From positions 124,001 to 188,000 of the forward strand of contig NZ_CP010897.2 of the NCBI RefSeq assembly GCF_000934605.2: a DNA stretch of 64,000 nucleotides. Direction: 5' to 3'. A program made the position numbers and the translations under genes. The DNA comes from Pandoraea vervacti. GTDB taxonomy: Bacteria > Pseudomonadota > Gammaproteobacteria > Burkholderiales > Burkholderiaceae. Below, one piece after another: positions 16,872 to 24,455 of this stretch; position 1 is the stretch's first letter, and each line of letters opens with the position of its first letter. The notes under the pieces were generated by a model. That model saw only the letters and a program-made list of their open reading frames with translations. It was not told the DNA's origin and searched no databases.

Positions 16872-17875
16872 GAATCGGGATCGTGAACGATTCGGTCATT
16901 GCGGTGGAAGCGTTGCGACGTACGCTGGCACAGCGACCGGGCTTTGATGTCGCATGGGTTGCGCACGACGGCGAGCAAGCCGTGCGAATGTGTTCCCCCG
17001 TGCCGCCCGATCTGGTGTTGATGGATCTCGTCATGCCCGTGATGGATGGCGTGGCGGCCACGCGCGAGATCATGCGGCGCACGCCGTGTCCGATTCTGAT
17101 CGTGACGTCCGATGTGGGCCATCACGCCAGCCTCGTGTTCGACGCCATGGGGGCGGGTGCGGTGGACGCCGTCGATACGCCGGTGCTGGGCGGCGCGCAT
17201 CTGGCGCGTCCGGCGTCGTCGTTGCTCGCGAAGATCGAGGCCGTTGCGGCGCAGCATGCCGACGCGAGTGCGCCGCAACCGGCGTTCGTGCCGCGTGCCG
17301 CCGGCAACACCGATGCGTTAGTCGCCATCGGCGCGTCCGCCGGCGGTCCGGCCGCGCTGGCGACGCTGCTGGGGCGGCTGCCCGAGAACTTCAGCGCCGG
17401 CGTGATCGTCGTACAGCATGTCGACGACGCCTTCGCGCCGGGCATGGCGACATGGCTCGATCAGCAGACGCCGCTTTCGGTGAGATTGGTGGAGGCGGGC
17501 GAGCGCCCGGCGGCCGGTGTGGTGCTGCTCGCGGGCGGCAATCGACATTTACGGGTCGACCTGAGCGGGCGCTGTGTTTTTACCGACGAACCTCGCGATG
17601 CGGTGTATCGTCCGTCCATCGACGTATTTCTGCGCAGCGTTGCCGAGAACTGGCGATCGCGCGCGGTGGGCGTGCTCTTGACCGGAATGGGGCGCGACGG
17701 CGCCGCAGGGCTTGGCGCGATGCGCACACAGGGCTTCATTACCATTGCACAGGATCGAGCGACGAGTGCGGTGTACGGCATGCCGAAAGCGGCGGCCGAG
17801 GCTGGCGCCGCGTCTCGGATTCTGCCGCTGCCCAATATCGCGCCACAATTGGTGACCTTGTTCGGCACGCTGTAA
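16868..17875 (+). CDS. wspF: WspF, CheB-type receptor methylesterase
   Basis: 335 residues. Receiver domain (about 1-120) with acceptor Asp53 in LVLMDLVMPVMDG, linker, then CheB methylesterase domain (about 150-335). The catalytic triad is visible as Ser157 in IGASAGGPAAL, His184 in VVQHVDDAF and Asp in LLTGMGRDGAAG. WspF resets WspA by demethylation; its loss in Pseudomonas locks WspR on and gives wrinkly, high c-di-GMP colonies (established). The frame is intact here, so the circuit should be switchable. Overlaps wspE by 4 nt. Confidence 0.95.
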   Translation: MRIGIVNDSVIAVEALRRTLAQRPGFDVAWVAHDGEQAVRMCSPVPPDLVLMDLVMPVMDGVAATREIMRRTPCPILIVTSDVGHHASLVFDAMGAGAVDAVDTPVLGGAHLARPASSLLAKIEAVAAQHADASAPQPAFVPRAAGNTDALVAIGASAGGPAALATLLGRLPENFSAGVIVVQHVDDAFAPGMATWLDQQTPLSVRLVEAGERPAAGVVLLAGGNRHLRVDLSGRCVFTDEPRDAVYRPSIDVFLRSVAENWRSRAVGVLLTGMGRDGAAGLGAMRTQGFITIAQDRATSAVYGMPKAAAEAGAASRILPLPNIAPQLVTLFGTL

Positions 17876-17917
17876 TCGGACAGCGCAGCAGAGTCAAAAG
17901 GAGAGGGAAAAACAACA

Positions 17918-18961
17918 ATGACGACAATTCCGCGCCAACCCAGGCCAGACCCGCAACCGATCGGCTCGCAGAGCAGCCTGAGCGAATCGTCGGCGATGGT
18001 GTTGCTCGTCGACGATCAGGCCATGGTCGGCGAAGCGATCCGGCGCGCTCTGAGCGGCGAGCCGAACATCGATTTTCACTACTGTGCGAATCCGGACGAT
18101 GCCTTGCGCGTTGCCGAACAGACACGACCGACCGTCATCCTTCAGGATCTCGTCATGCCGGGCACCGACGGTCTCTCGCTCGTGCGTCAGTATCGCGCCA
18201 GTCCGCTCACGCGTGACATCCCGATCATCGTGCTCTCGACGAAAGAAGAGCCGACGATCAAGCGAGAGGCGTTCGCGGCCGGGGCCAATGACTATCTGGT
18301 CAAGCTGCCCGACACCATCGAGCTGGTCGCGCGCATTCGGTACCACTCCCGGTCGTATATGAACCTGCTGCAACGCGACGAGGCATACCGCGCATTGCGC
18401 GAGAGTCAGCAGCAATTGCTCGAGACCAATCTGGAGTTGCAGCGGCTCACGCATTCCGATGGCCTCACGGGGCTGGCCAACCGTCGTTACTTCGACGAGT
18501 ATTTCGGCGCGGAATGGCGACGGGCGCTTCGTGAGCAGCGCGAAATGGCGCTCTTGATGATCGACGTCGACAACTTCAAGATTTACAACGACACGTACGG
18601 CCACATTGCGGGCGACGACGTGCTGCGCCGCGTGGCGCGCACGATGGCGGAAGCGGCGGCGCGTCCCGCGGATCTCGCCGCGCGCTTCGGCGGCGAGGAG
18701 TTCGTGATGGTGCTGCCCAATACGTCGGCCAGCGGGGCGGCGGCGATTGCGGAGAAGGTGCGCGCGCAGATCGAAGCGATGGCGATTCCGCACGTCGGGT
18801 CGGCCAACGGCCGGCATGTGACGATCAGTCTGGGTGGTGCGGCGCTGGTGCCGCGCACACACATGGCGTCGACGTCGTTGATCGAGTCGGCGGATCTGGC
18901 GCTGTATCGCGCCAAGCAACAGGGCAAGAATCGCGTGGAGATGCAGCCAGGCGTTTCCTGA
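17918..18961 (+). CDS. wspR: WspR, receiver-GGDEF diguanylate cyclase
   Basis: 347 residues, starting after AGGAGAG. The receiver (about 25-145) has acceptor Asp77 in VILQDLVMPGTDG. A helical stalk (about 150-178) follows, then the GGDEF domain with active site GGEEF at 258-262. The inhibitory I-site RPAD at 249-252 lies exactly five residues before GGEEF, so product inhibition should operate. Phosphorylated WspR makes c-di-GMP from GTP and promotes biofilm formation. The gap from wspF is 42 nt, one of two non-overlapping joints in the operon. Confidence 0.96.
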   Translation: MTTIPRQPRPDPQPIGSQSSLSESSAMVLLVDDQAMVGEAIRRALSGEPNIDFHYCANPDDALRVAEQTRPTVILQDLVMPGTDGLSLVRQYRASPLTRDIPIIVLSTKEEPTIKREAFAAGANDYLVKLPDTIELVARIRYHSRSYMNLLQRDEAYRALRESQQQLLETNLELQRLTHSDGLTGLANRRYFDEYFGAEWRRALREQREMALLMIDVDNFKIYNDTYGHIAGDDVLRRVARTMAEAAARPADLAARFGGEEFVMVLPNTSASGAAAIAEKVRAQIEAMAIPHVGSANGRHVTISLGGAALVPRTHMASTSLIESADLALYRAKQQGKNRVEMQPGVS

Positions 18962-18976
18962 GCCTGAGGAGGGTGC

Positions 18977-19726
18977 ATGACCTTCGAGCTGTTCTATTGG
19001 CCGGGCCTGCAAGGCCGCGGCGAGTTTGTCCGCCTCGCCTTCGAGGCCGCCGGTACACCGTATGTGGAGATCGTGCAGGGTGACGAACCCGGTCAGGGCA
19101 TGGACGGTCTTCTGCACACCATGGACGATCCCGCGTGCATGGACCCGCCCTTCGCCCCGCCGTTTCTGCGTATCCGTCATGCCTCGGGCGACGAGCTGAT
19201 CGGCCAGACGGCGAATATCCTCGCGTATCTCGGGCCATTGCTCGGCCTTGTCGGAGAAACGCCCCGCGCGCGACGCTGGGTCAATCAGCTGCAGCTGACG
19301 ATTGCCGATCTGGTGGCTGAGGTTCACGACGGTCATCATCCCATCGCCAGCCGGCTCTATTACAGCAATCAGAAGGCCGAAGCGCGCAAGCGCACGGCGG
19401 ACCTGATCGACTATCGGTTGCCCAAGTTCTTCGGCTACTTCGAGCGCGTGCTCGCGAACAATCCCCAGGCGGGCGGATGGCTGTCGGAAGGCGCCATGTC
19501 GTACGCCGACCTGTCGCTGTTTCAGGTGATCGAGGGACTGCGCTACGCGTTTCCGCGTGCCATGTCCGGCTTCGCGAAAGCGTTCCCGCGCTGTCAGGCG
19601 GTGCGCGACGCCGTGGCCGGCGAGCCGCTTGTCGCGGCGTATCTGGCATCGTCCCGGCGTATCCCGTTCAACACCACGGGCATCTTCCGTCATTACAAGG
19701 AACTGGACCGCGCTTCGCCGTTTTGA
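18977..19726 (+). CDS. glutathione S-transferase family protein
   Basis: 249 residues. An N-terminal thioredoxin-fold domain begins ELFYWPGLQGRGEFVRLAFEAAG, typical of GSTs, with the substrate/GSH loop around ELIGQTANILAYLG. A helical C-terminal domain carries GAMSYADLSLFQVIEGL. The ribosome binding site GAGGAGG is only 5-8 nt from the ATG. The gene starts 15 nt after the wspR stop with no terminator visible, so read-through from the wsp operon is likely. It ends 9 nt from the convergent GNAT gene. Substrate unknown. Confidence 0.88.
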   Translation: MTFELFYWPGLQGRGEFVRLAFEAAGTPYVEIVQGDEPGQGMDGLLHTMDDPACMDPPFAPPFLRIRHASGDELIGQTANILAYLGPLLGLVGETPRARRWVNQLQLTIADLVAEVHDGHHPIASRLYYSNQKAEARKRTADLIDYRLPKFFGYFERVLANNPQAGGWLSEGAMSYADLSLFQVIEGLRYAFPRAMSGFAKAFPRCQAVRDAVAGEPLVAAYLASSRRIPFNTTGIFRHYKELDRASPF

Positions 19727-19735
19727 GTGCGCCGC

Positions 19736-20338
19736 TTACTCGGGCAGCGTGGTGTCGCCGGCGTTGAGCGCGCGTTGCATGAGAACGGTGTCGACCCAGC
19801 GGCCGAACTTGAAGCCAACGGATTTGAGCATGCCCGCGTGCTGGAAGCCGCATGCGGTGTGCAGCGCGAGGGATGCCTGATTGCCGCTGTCGCCCACGTT
19901 GGCGATCAGTTGCCGCCACGGACCGCCTTCGCAGCGCGCGATGAGCGTGAGCAACAATGCGCGCCCCACGCCCTGCCCGATGGCGTCGGGCGCGATGTAC
20001 ACCGAGTCTTCCAGCGTGAACCGATAAGCCGAGCGGGGCCGGTAATGCGTGGCGTATGCGTAGCCCAGCACCCGGCCGTCGCGCTCCGCGACCAGATACG
20101 GCAGACTCGCGTCGAGCACCTTTGCGCATCGCGCGCGCATCTCCGCCTCGTCCGGCGGAATCTCTTCGAATGACGCGGAGCCGTTGCGTACGTGATGCGC
20201 GTAGATCGCGGTGATGGCGGGCAGGTCGTCGTCACGCACCGGGCGCACCGTGCATGCATGTCGCGCAAGGTCGGTGCCGACACGGCGTGGCGCTTGCGCG
20301 GCGGAAGAGGACGAATGCGGGGTGTTGGACGACGACAT
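19736..20338 (-). CDS. GNAT N-acetyltransferase, phosphinothricin/methionine-sulfoximine type
   Basis: 200 residues. After a Ser-rich start (1-25) the GNAT fold begins at CTVRPVRDDDLPAITAIYAHHV. Acetyl-CoA binding is marked by GQGVGRALLLTLI (about residue 135), and GFKFGRWVDTVLMQRAL at the end matches PAT/Bar/MddA relatives that acetylate phosphinothricin or methionine sulfoximine. The ATG at 20338 is preferred; upstream in-frame sequence is non-homologous and crosses the tandem repeat at 20378-20415. Substrate assignment is by family only. Confidence 0.85.
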   Translation of the reverse strand: MSSSNTPHSSSSAAQAPRRVGTDLARHACTVRPVRDDDLPAITAIYAHHVRNGSASFEEIPPDEAEMRARCAKVLDASLPYLVAERDGRVLGYAYATHYRPRSAYRFTLEDSVYIAPDAIGQGVGRALLLTLIARCEGGPWRQLIANVGDSGNQASLALHTACGFQHAGMLKSVGFKFGRWVDTVLMQRALNAGDTTLPE

Positions 20339-20377
20339 ACGGTGGCGCACGAGCGTGGGTTTTTCAGTTTTCACAAC

Positions 20378-20415
20378 GGGCCGCACAAATGGGCCGCACA
20401 AATGGGCACACAAAC
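20378..20415. repeat. 13-bp tandem repeat upstream of GNAT gene
   Basis: Two exact copies of GGGCCGCACAAAT (20378-20403) and a degenerate third copy beginning GGGCACACAAAC. It lies 40-80 bp before the acetyltransferase start, inside its likely promoter or leader. It could be an array of regulator half-sites or a slippage product. Confidence 0.7.
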
Positions 20416-20507
20416 GGTCCGTGACTGACAGCAGTGTGCGCCGCTCTCCTTTATAAGAAAAGCTGGTGCTGGTTATGAAATGCATAAGTAATTCTTTGAT
20501 GGGAGAC

Positions 20508-21968
20508 TCATGCGCGCCTCGTGTCCGTCGCCTTCCCTGCTGCTTCGACGTCGTCTTCCGCTTTGCCGGGCGAAGCCGGTACACCGCCCGCGCGCTGCGC
20601 GGCATCGCCGCCCGACGAGGCGGGCGCGACGCTCATGGCGTCGAGGCGCTGGCGCACGAAACTGATGTGTTCTCGCAGCACGTAGAACTGGTCGGCGTAC
20701 GCGAGCGGAATCTTCAGCCGGTTGACGGCGGCCTCGATGGTGTCGAGCCGTTCGCGCAGATTTTGATACTCGGTGTGGGCGTCGTCCGCCAACGCTTCGC
20801 GCTCCAGCGCGATGAGTCCGCCGTACCAGCGGTACAGACGAGACTTCACACGCCAGCTATAGAGCGACGGCACCAGCCGGAACGCCGGGATCAACACCAC
20901 GATGATCGGCACGAGCAGCACGACGATGCGGTCGGCGAGGCTGGCGATCCAGAACGGCAGATGCCGGTAAAGGAAGCCCTTGCCCGACTTGTAGTAACGC
21001 GCAGCGTCGTCGGAGATCGGGAATTCGTGCACTTGCGCGGAGGGGAACTCCCCGGCGCGTTGCATCAGATTCGCCTTGCCGTGGACTTCGCGTGCTGCTT
21101 CGATCAGCAGATCGGAGAGCGCCGGATGCAGGCTTTCGCGCGCCACGAGCTCGACGGTCGGGCTGATGACGTGCACCGGTTGCGCGGGCAGATTGCGGCC
21201 GAGATCGAAGACGCCGCGCGGCAGCGTCAACTGATTGAGGTAGGTGAAGCGCCGCGTGTAGGCGTCTGCCTGCGCGAAGTCCATCAGGCGGATGCCGGGC
21301 GTGCGAATGAGCTTGCCCATCGTCGGGCCGGTCGCCGTGTCGCCAGTGAGCATGGCGGCGTCGACACGGCCGTCGATCAGGGCCTGTGCAGCCTCCTGCC
21401 CGTCGTAGGCCGTGAGCTTCGTCGGGCCGCCGGGCTCGATGCCGTTGGCCTTGAGCAAGGTGAGCGCGAGGGCACGTGCGCCGCTGCCTTCCCGGCCGAT
21501 GGCGATGCGCTTGCCGGTGAAATCGGAGAGTTTGGTGACGCGCTCGCCGCGATAGAACACCGAGATCGGTGCATAAAACATGCTGCCGAGCGAGACGAGG
21601 CCGTCAATGTCCAGGCCCTGCGACACGCCGCCTTGCACGAGGCCGAGGTCCACGTTCTCGTTGTCGTTCGCAAGACGCTCGACGTTTTGACGCGAGCCCT
21701 CCGATGACAGCACGTTGAGCGTGATGCCATCGCGCGCGAGGATGGTCTTGTAGCGTTGCGCCGCGCTCCAGAACGAGCTGCCCTCGGGGCCGGCGCTCAG
21801 CGTGATGGTGCGCGGCGGGGCCGGCTGCACGAGCCATACGGCGAGCCAGATAGCGGCGATGGCTACAAGGACCACCGGGCCGAAGGAGACGGCGAGATCT
21901 CGCCAGGAAATCGCGACGAAGCGTGCGCGCAGTCGCCGGTGGGCAGGTTGGTTCGAGTCAGTCGTCAT
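20508..21968 (-). CDS. TAXI family TRAP-type solute-binding protein, membrane anchored
   Basis: 486 residues. Basic N-terminus and an uncleaved-looking membrane segment (about 28-47), then a TAXI solute-binding domain (about 52-330) starting ITLSAGPEGSSFWSAAQRY, with VDLGLVQGGVSQG and IAIGREGSGARALALTLL. A second membrane segment (about 345-370, IVVLLVPIIVVLIPAF) and a charged coiled coil follow, and the tail is Ala/Gly-rich. Classical TAXI proteins are free periplasmic receptors of TRAP transporters; this form is tethered at both ends and has no TRAP permease beside it. Function is unclear, possibly sensing. The ATG at 21968 is used. Confidence 0.85.
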   Translation of the reverse strand: MTTDSNQPAHRRLRARFVAISWRDLAVSFGPVVLVAIAAIWLAVWLVQPAPPRTITLSAGPEGSSFWSAAQRYKTILARDGITLNVLSSEGSRQNVERLANDNENVDLGLVQGGVSQGLDIDGLVSLGSMFYAPISVFYRGERVTKLSDFTGKRIAIGREGSGARALALTLLKANGIEPGGPTKLTAYDGQEAAQALIDGRVDAAMLTGDTATGPTMGKLIRTPGIRLMDFAQADAYTRRFTYLNQLTLPRGVFDLGRNLPAQPVHVISPTVELVARESLHPALSDLLIEAAREVHGKANLMQRAGEFPSAQVHEFPISDDAARYYKSGKGFLYRHLPFWIASLADRIVVLLVPIIVVLIPAFRLVPSLYSWRVKSRLYRWYGGLIALEREALADDAHTEYQNLRERLDTIEAAVNRLKIPLAYADQFYVLREHISFVRQRLDAMSVAPASSGGDAAQRAGGVPASPGKAEDDVEAAGKATDTRRA

Positions 21969-22078
21969 CGATGCATCAGGCGGGCTTGTCCAACACCCGG
22001 CCGATCATACGCCATCTACGGGGGCGATTTCTGCATGCGGCCCATTCGGCCCTATCGCAGGGGTCTATTACAGGGGAC

Positions 22079-23044
22079 TCAGCGTTTCGCCAGACTTTGC
22101 GCGAGTTGCTTCCACAGGTGGTCTGCGGCGGGCGAGAGGCGGCGTCCCACGCGCGTCATCATCTGGCTGGAGAACCCGGCGGCGATCGGATGATCGATCG
22201 GCACGGCCACCAGTTCACCGAGTTCAATGCCGCGCCGCGCGGTAATCGCCGACATGAACGCCACGCCGAGCCCGGCCGCGGCGAGCGTCTGCGCGGTGTT
22301 GAACAGATCGACCCGATAGGCGGGAATCACGTTCAGACGCGCCGTGTCGAGCACCGAGTGCACGAAGTGCTGTACGCCGTGTTCCTCGGTCATGAAGATG
22401 AGCCGCTCGTGCACCAGTTCCGAGGGCGGCACGCTCGTCATCGCCGCGAACCGGTGTGTGGGCGCCACCACGGCGCACAGCGCCTTGGCCGCAAACGGAT
22501 GAATGCGCATGGCGGGATCGTCCTCGGAGCGGGCGCACAGGCCGATGTCGACCACGTCGTCGCGCACGAGCGAGAGCACCGTGGGCGTCGGGCCGGACCG
22601 GATCTCGACGAGGATGTCGGGATAGCTCATCGAGAAGCGCTGCAACGCCTGGGCGATCAACCGCCCGATGAACCCTTCGCCGACACCGATGGCCACGCGT
22701 CCGCGCTTGAGATGCCGGTATTCCTCCAGCCGCGCCGACAGGTCTCGCTGGCGGCGCTGACCGTCACGGTAATAGTCGATGAGCACCTGACCGATTTCGG
22801 TGACGATCACGTTGCGCCCACGTCGCTCGATAAGGGGAAAGCGCAGCCGCCGCTCCAGTGCGGCGACCTGTCGGCTGACCACGGAAGGATTCACCCCGAG
22901 CGATTCTGCCGCCATACGCACACCGCCCATTGCGGCAATTTCGGCGAGGTACCTGAGCGGACGCTCGCCGATGTCGTCCATCCATGCATCGCTGGTCATC
23001 ATTGATTTCACTATTGCGTTCGCACGATCGCGCCGGTCGGACAT
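22079..23044 (-). CDS. LysR family transcriptional regulator
   Basis: 321 residues. The helix-turn-helix (about 30-90) reads RYLAEIAAMGGVRMAAESLGVNPSVVSRQVAALE in pieces; the substrate-binding domain starts near GRVAIGVGEGFIG. It is divergent from the amidohydrolase/MHS symporter operon, which it most likely controls. A perfect TTGC-N7-GCAA dyad of LysR type lies in the shared region at 23168-23184. A shorter start inside (MMTSDAWMDD) is possible and would remove 14 residues. Confidence 0.9.
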   Translation of the reverse strand: MSDRRDRANAIVKSMMTSDAWMDDIGERPLRYLAEIAAMGGVRMAAESLGVNPSVVSRQVAALERRLRFPLIERRGRNVIVTEIGQVLIDYYRDGQRRQRDLSARLEEYRHLKRGRVAIGVGEGFIGRLIAQALQRFSMSYPDILVEIRSGPTPTVLSLVRDDVVDIGLCARSEDDPAMRIHPFAAKALCAVVAPTHRFAAMTSVPPSELVHERLIFMTEEHGVQHFVHSVLDTARLNVIPAYRVDLFNTAQTLAAAGLGVAFMSAITARRGIELGELVAVPIDHPIAAGFSSQMMTRVGRRLSPAADHLWKQLAQSLAKR

Positions 23045-23167
23045 GTCGCAGCCATACTGTCGCGCACCGCAGCGACGGCGCTAAGTCGCGCATTGCTAAC
23101 TCGTTGAATCGGTGCCGGTTTTTGCTGGCGAGACAGAAAGCGTGCAGACCGTCCGGTTCACACAAAC

Positions 23168-23184
23168 GTTGCCTTGAAAGCAAC
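23168..23184. promoter_or_regulatory. GTTGC-N7-GCAAC dyad, candidate LysR binding site
   Basis: Perfect 17-bp dyad containing the T-N11-A arrangement expected of LysR regulators, about 80 nt upstream of the amidohydrolase start, with a TTGACG hexamer (23188-23193) just downstream as a possible -35 element. A second 10-bp palindrome CGAAATTTCG lies at 23212-23221. Confidence 0.6.
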
Positions 23185-23211
23185 ATTTTGACGTGCTTTG
23201 CGTCATGGGTG

Positions 23212-23221
23212 CGAAATTTCG
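23212..23221. promoter_or_regulatory. CGAAATTTCG palindrome in LysR/amidohydrolase promoter region
   Basis: 10-bp perfect palindrome 44 nt before the amidohydrolase ATG. It may be the activation sub-site paired with the recognition dyad at 23168-23184, since LysR tetramers contact two sites about 40-50 bp apart. Inference only. Confidence 0.35.
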
Positions 23222-23264
23222 TCGGTGCAATACTCCGCGTTATTCAAAAAGAGAGGAGTCCTCG

Positions 23265-24455
23265 ATGAGCGAGATTCGCTATTGCGAGGTGAGCGATCTG
23301 GCCGACGCGCGCGAGCAGTTGGCCGACATTCGCCACCACATCCACCAACACCCCGAGCTGTCGTACGAGGAGGTCGACACGTCGCGTTACGTGGCGGACA
23401 AGCTCGAAAGCTGGGGGTATCGGGTCACGCGCAACGTCGGCGGTCACGGCGTGGTGGCCTCGCTCACCGCGGGCACGAGCGCGCGCACGGTTGGCGTGCG
23501 TGCCGACATGGACGCGCTGCCGATCCACGAACAAACCGGTCTGGCCTACGCCAGCGTGCATGACGGCAAGATGCACGCCTGCGGTCACGACGGTCACACC
23601 ACCGTGCTGCTGGGCGCGGCGCAGCAACTCGCAAAGACACGTAACTTCGACGGCACCGTCAATCTGATTTTCCAGCCGGCGGAAGAAGCCGGTTCGAACA
23701 GCGGCGCGGAGCAGATGATTGCCGACGGCCTGTTCGAGCGTTTCCCATGCGATGCGATTTTCGGTCTGCACAACCATCCGGGCGTCGCCACGGGCACGTT
23801 CGGTTTCCGTGCCGGTCCGCTCATGGCCGCGTGCGATACCGTCAAGGTCCGCATCCACGGCCGCGGCGGCCATGCGGCACGGCCGCATCTGGCCATCGAT
23901 CCGGTGATGATCGGCAGCAGCCTCGTGATGGCGCTGCAAACCGTGGTTGCGCGCAACATCGATCCGACCGAAGCCGCCGTGGTGACTGTCGGCACCTTCC
24001 ACGCGGGATTTGCGCCGAACGTGATTCCGGAAGACGCCACGCTGGAGATGAGCGTACGGTCGTTCTCCGCGAAGGTGCGTGCCACGCTCGAGGAGCGCAT
24101 TTGCGCGCTGGTCAAGTCGCATACCGAGGGCTATGGCGCGAGCGCCGACATCGAGTACATCCGGGGCTATCCGGTGCTGGTGAACAGCGAAGCCGAAACC
24201 GAATTTGCCCGTGAGGTTGCGCAAGAACTGGTGGGTGCCGAGCACATCATCTCGCCCTTCCCGCCCATCGCGGGCAGCGAGGATTTCGCGTACTACCTGC
24301 AAAAAGTGCCTGGCTGCTTCATTCGTCTGGGCAATGGCGAGGGCAAGCCGATGCTGCACAACGCCAAGTACGACTTCAATGACGACAATCTGACCATCGG
24401 TGCGGCCTTCTGGACGCGTCTGGTCGAACGCTTTCTCGCCAAGGACCGCGCATGA
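23265..24455 (+). CDS. M20 family amidohydrolase (hippurate hydrolase-like)
   Basis: 396 residues; the ATG at 23265 follows GAGAGGAG. Binuclear metal site motifs are visible: VGVRADMDALPI, MHACGHDGHT and FQPAEEAGSNSGA, then LHNHPG and a late PIAGSEDFAYYLQ. The dimerisation lid domain includes IHGRGGHAARPHLAIDP. Family members hydrolyse N-acyl amino acids such as hippurate or N-acetyl amino acids in the cytoplasm. Its 4-nt overlap with an MHS transporter suggests uptake followed by deacylation. Confidence 0.92.
   Translation: MSEIRYCEVSDLADAREQLADIRHHIHQHPELSYEEVDTSRYVADKLESWGYRVTRNVGGHGVVASLTAGTSARTVGVRADMDALPIHEQTGLAYASVHDGKMHACGHDGHTTVLLGAAQQLAKTRNFDGTVNLIFQPAEEAGSNSGAEQMIADGLFERFPCDAIFGLHNHPGVATGTFGFRAGPLMAACDTVKVRIHGRGGHAARPHLAIDPVMIGSSLVMALQTVVARNIDPTEAAVVTVGTFHAGFAPNVIPEDATLEMSVRSFSAKVRATLEERICALVKSHTEGYGASADIEYIRGYPVLVNSEAETEFAREVAQELVGAEHIISPFPPIAGSEDFAYYLQKVPGCFIRLGNGEGKPMLHNAKYDFNDDNLTIGAAFWTRLVERFLAKDRA

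Noticed and set aside
12003..18961. Reading the cluster as a flagellar chemotaxis (che) operon
   Set aside because: Gene order with two CheW proteins, CheR-TPR, CheA-REC hybrid and a GGDEF output is diagnostic of Wsp; no CheY, CheZ or flagellar genes are present.
17894..19693. 599-codon open frame antisense to wspR and the GST gene
   Set aside because: Spans two clear plus-strand genes, has no family resemblance and typical reverse-frame composition.
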